Source: an uncultured Alphaproteobacteria bacterium (GTDB taxonomy: Bacteria; Pseudomonadota; Alphaproteobacteria; Rs-D84). From it: 34,287 bases of DNA. This document shows, in pieces, positions 33,252 through 34,287 of the stretch (the first letter of the stretch is position 1; each line of letters begins with the position of its first letter). The notes beneath the pieces were generated by a model. That model ran no database searches. It was not told where the DNA came from and was given only the letters and a program-made list of their open reading frames with translations. The DNA lies in contig CALXMQ010000011.1 in assembly GCA_944389515.1 (NCBI GenBank), positions 1 to 34,287 of the forward strand, in the 5' to 3' direction. Made by a program: the position numbers and the translations under genes.

Positions 33252-33782
33252 TTAATTTTTTTGCTGTTTTCTTGCCTTGGCAACTGCGTCATGCAGTGCG
33301 GATTCCGAAATCAATCCCAAAACAATCGGACTTTGAATTTGTATTTCAGAATAAGATTTATGCGTTTTATTGCGCACAGATGCAACCGTTGGGTTTGTGC
33401 TGCGCATCAGTCGTGCAATTTGGCCGTCTGATAATTCTGGATAATTTTTCAAAATCCATAAAATGCCGCCCAAGCGATTTTGACGATGCAATTTTGGTGT
33501 ATACCCAATGCCTTTTTTGTTTTGCGCCTGTTGTGCATTGATAATTTCTTGACGTAATTGCAGACGCGCGGTGGGATCCGCTTCGCAACGTTCAATATCT
33601 TCACGGGTCAGTTGACCATTTAATATCGGATTCAAACCTTGAACCTTGGTGGTTTCTGCATCAGCAATATTTTTAACTTCTAATTCATGCAGACCGCAGA
33701 AATCAGCGATTTGTTCAAACGTCAATGACGTGTTTTCAATCAACCACAACGCTGTGGATTTTGGCATGTATGGGTAATTCAT
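33252..33782 (-). CDS. TrcR-like cell-cycle regulator (DUF1013)
   Basis: DUF1013/TrcR proteins are alphaproteobacterial DNA-binding regulators linked to the cell cycle. The 176-residue protein matches in layout: MPKSTALWLIENTSLTFEQIADFCGLHELEVKNIAD at the N-terminus, NGQLTREDIERCEADP, and the C-terminal HTH-like region ILWILKNYPELSDGQIARLMRSTNPTVASVRNKTH. AGAGGAAC before ATG 33782 sets the start; in-frame codons upstream overlap the -10 box. Its promoter is TTGAAA-17-TATATT. It lies upstream of rpoD, a useful taxonomic marker. Confidence 0.88.
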   Translation of the reverse strand: MNYPYMPKSTALWLIENTSLTFEQIADFCGLHELEVKNIADAETTKVQGLNPILNGQLTREDIERCEADPTARLQLRQEIINAQQAQNKKGIGYTPKLHRQNRLGGILWILKNYPELSDGQIARLMRSTNPTVASVRNKTHKSYSEIQIQSPIVLGLISESALHDAVAKARKQQKN

Positions 33783-33809
33783 AGAACGTTCCTCTTGTTG
33801 CTGGGGTGC

Positions 33810-33838
33810 AATATACACCAAAATGCCCCTAATTTCAA
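33810..33838 (-). promoter_or_regulatory. Promoter of trcR-rpoD
   Basis: On the minus strand TTGAAA (33838-33833), a 17-bp spacer and TATATT (33815-33810). Confidence 0.55.
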
Positions 33839-33853
33839 GCCCTTTTTATATAA

Positions 33854-33890
33854 ATATTTATACCCGGGGGATAATCCTGGGTATAAATAT
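33854..33890. terminator. 12-bp stem between cysS and trcR, possible terminator
   Basis: ATATTTATACCC (33854-33865) and GGGTATAAATAT (33879-33890) pair perfectly around a 13-nt GC-rich loop. It lies 16 bases after the cysS stop. There is no clean T tract, so it might instead be an operator or processing element. Confidence 0.5.
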
Positions 33891-33906
33891 GTTGATGATA
33901 TACTTT

Positions 33907-34287
33907 TTATATCTTTTTGACCAATTTTGCACCATCACGGGTGTCGACGACGTTCCACCCTGCGGCATCAATTTGTGCGCGTAATTCGTCGGCACGTGCC
34001 CAGTCACGAGCCGTTTTGGCCGCAGTACGCGCATCTGCCAGTGCCACAATTTCGGCCGGCGCGGCTTCTGATTCTGCATCATTTAACTTTTTCGCACGGT
34101 CAATGAATTGCAATCCTAATAATCGGTCAATAAATTCAAACAAAGCTGCTTTTGTTGCGGCATCAGTGTTGGTGTCTTTTAACAATTCATGTACAATCAC
34201 CAATGTTTCCGCAGTTTTCATATTGTCAGATATTGTATTTAATATTTTATCATGCCATGCGTTAAATGTATCTTGGTTGATTTGAAC
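33907..34287 (-). CDS. cysS: Cysteinyl-tRNA synthetase, C-terminal part (5' end outside window)
   Basis: The frame is open from the window edge to the stop at 33907, so only the last 126 residues are seen. The C-terminal anticodon-binding helical domain shows FNAWHDKILNTISDNMKT, FIDRLLGLQF, and the typical ending ARTAAKTARDWARADELRAQIDAAGW followed by DTRDGAKLVKKI. It charges tRNA-Cys. The catalytic HIGH and KMSKS motifs lie off the window, so only the tail is verified. Confidence 0.9.
   Translation of the reverse strand, partial: VQINQDTFNAWHDKILNTISDNMKTAETLVIVHELLKDTNTDAATKAALFEFIDRLLGLQFIDRAKKLNDAESEAAPAEIVALADARTAAKTARDWARADELRAQIDAAGWNVVDTRDGAKLVKKI

Noticed and set aside
33907..34221. 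Independent 104-aa gene at the right edge
   Set aside because: The frame continues upstream to the window edge and the residues match the CysS C-terminal domain, so it is a truncated cysS.

Overview
This window reads as chromosomal DNA from a small-genome, AT-leaning alphaproteobacterium, plausibly one of the uncultured gut or host-associated lineages. The alphaproteobacterial placement rests on a TrcR/DUF1013 regulator beside rpoD, a DUF2155 protein, an alphaproteobacterial-type AddA and the rpsP-rimM-trmD-rplS cluster. The exact lineage is my inference. There is no rRNA, CRISPR array, transposase or integrase. One tRNA gene, tRNA-Gly(CCC), is present.

Layout. 1-2460: 3' part of a very long cysteine-rich repeat protein, ended by a strong terminator. 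2461-3123: an intergenic stretch with a 49-bp repeat, a 113-bp nested palindromic element and a small minus-strand gene. 3124-10593: secA, a convergent atypical phosphofructokinase, a LysM membrane protein, a small helical protein, an ICMT-like membrane methyltransferase, the tRNA and a glutamate dehydrogenase. 10660-14454: a small lipoprotein gene, then the ribosomal operon rpsP-rimM-trmD-rplS interrupted by four unrecognised small Cys-containing ORFs. 14502-15977: a metallophosphoesterase and an AbiEii-like nucleotidyltransferase on the minus strand. 16065-20907: a plus-strand run with a DUF2155 protein, a small membrane protein, a DUF1460-like lipoprotein, tsaD, two tandem papain/transglutaminase-like paralogues and xseA. 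20908-26447, minus strand: PAP2 phosphatase, recN, and addA split into separate nuclease and helicase genes. 26593-28521: a coiled-coil membrane protein. 28539-34287, minus strand: two exported proteins of unknown function, thymidylate kinase, rpoD, trcR and the 3' end of cysS.

The most interesting signal is a pair of structured leader RNAs on the minus strand, at about 21470-21628 (before the PAP2 gene) and 30182-30361 (before the exported-protein operon). Each has its own sigma70-type promoter, the same nested 7-bp plus 9-bp closing stem with different sequence but preserved pairing, three internal hairpins and a final hairpin with a U tract just upstream of a gene. In both, the 5' arm of the central hairpin is repeated exactly at the 5' arm of the terminator, so the central 3' arm has two mutually exclusive partners. 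This is the logic of a transcription attenuator or riboswitch, and I do not recognise the class.

Other notable points are several genes whose -10 box lies only 6-10 nt before the start codon (candidate leaderless mRNAs), homopolymeric G-run ribosome binding sites, the split but motif-complete AddA, and the pairing of an AbiEii-like toxin gene with a phosphoesterase instead of an AbiEi antitoxin.
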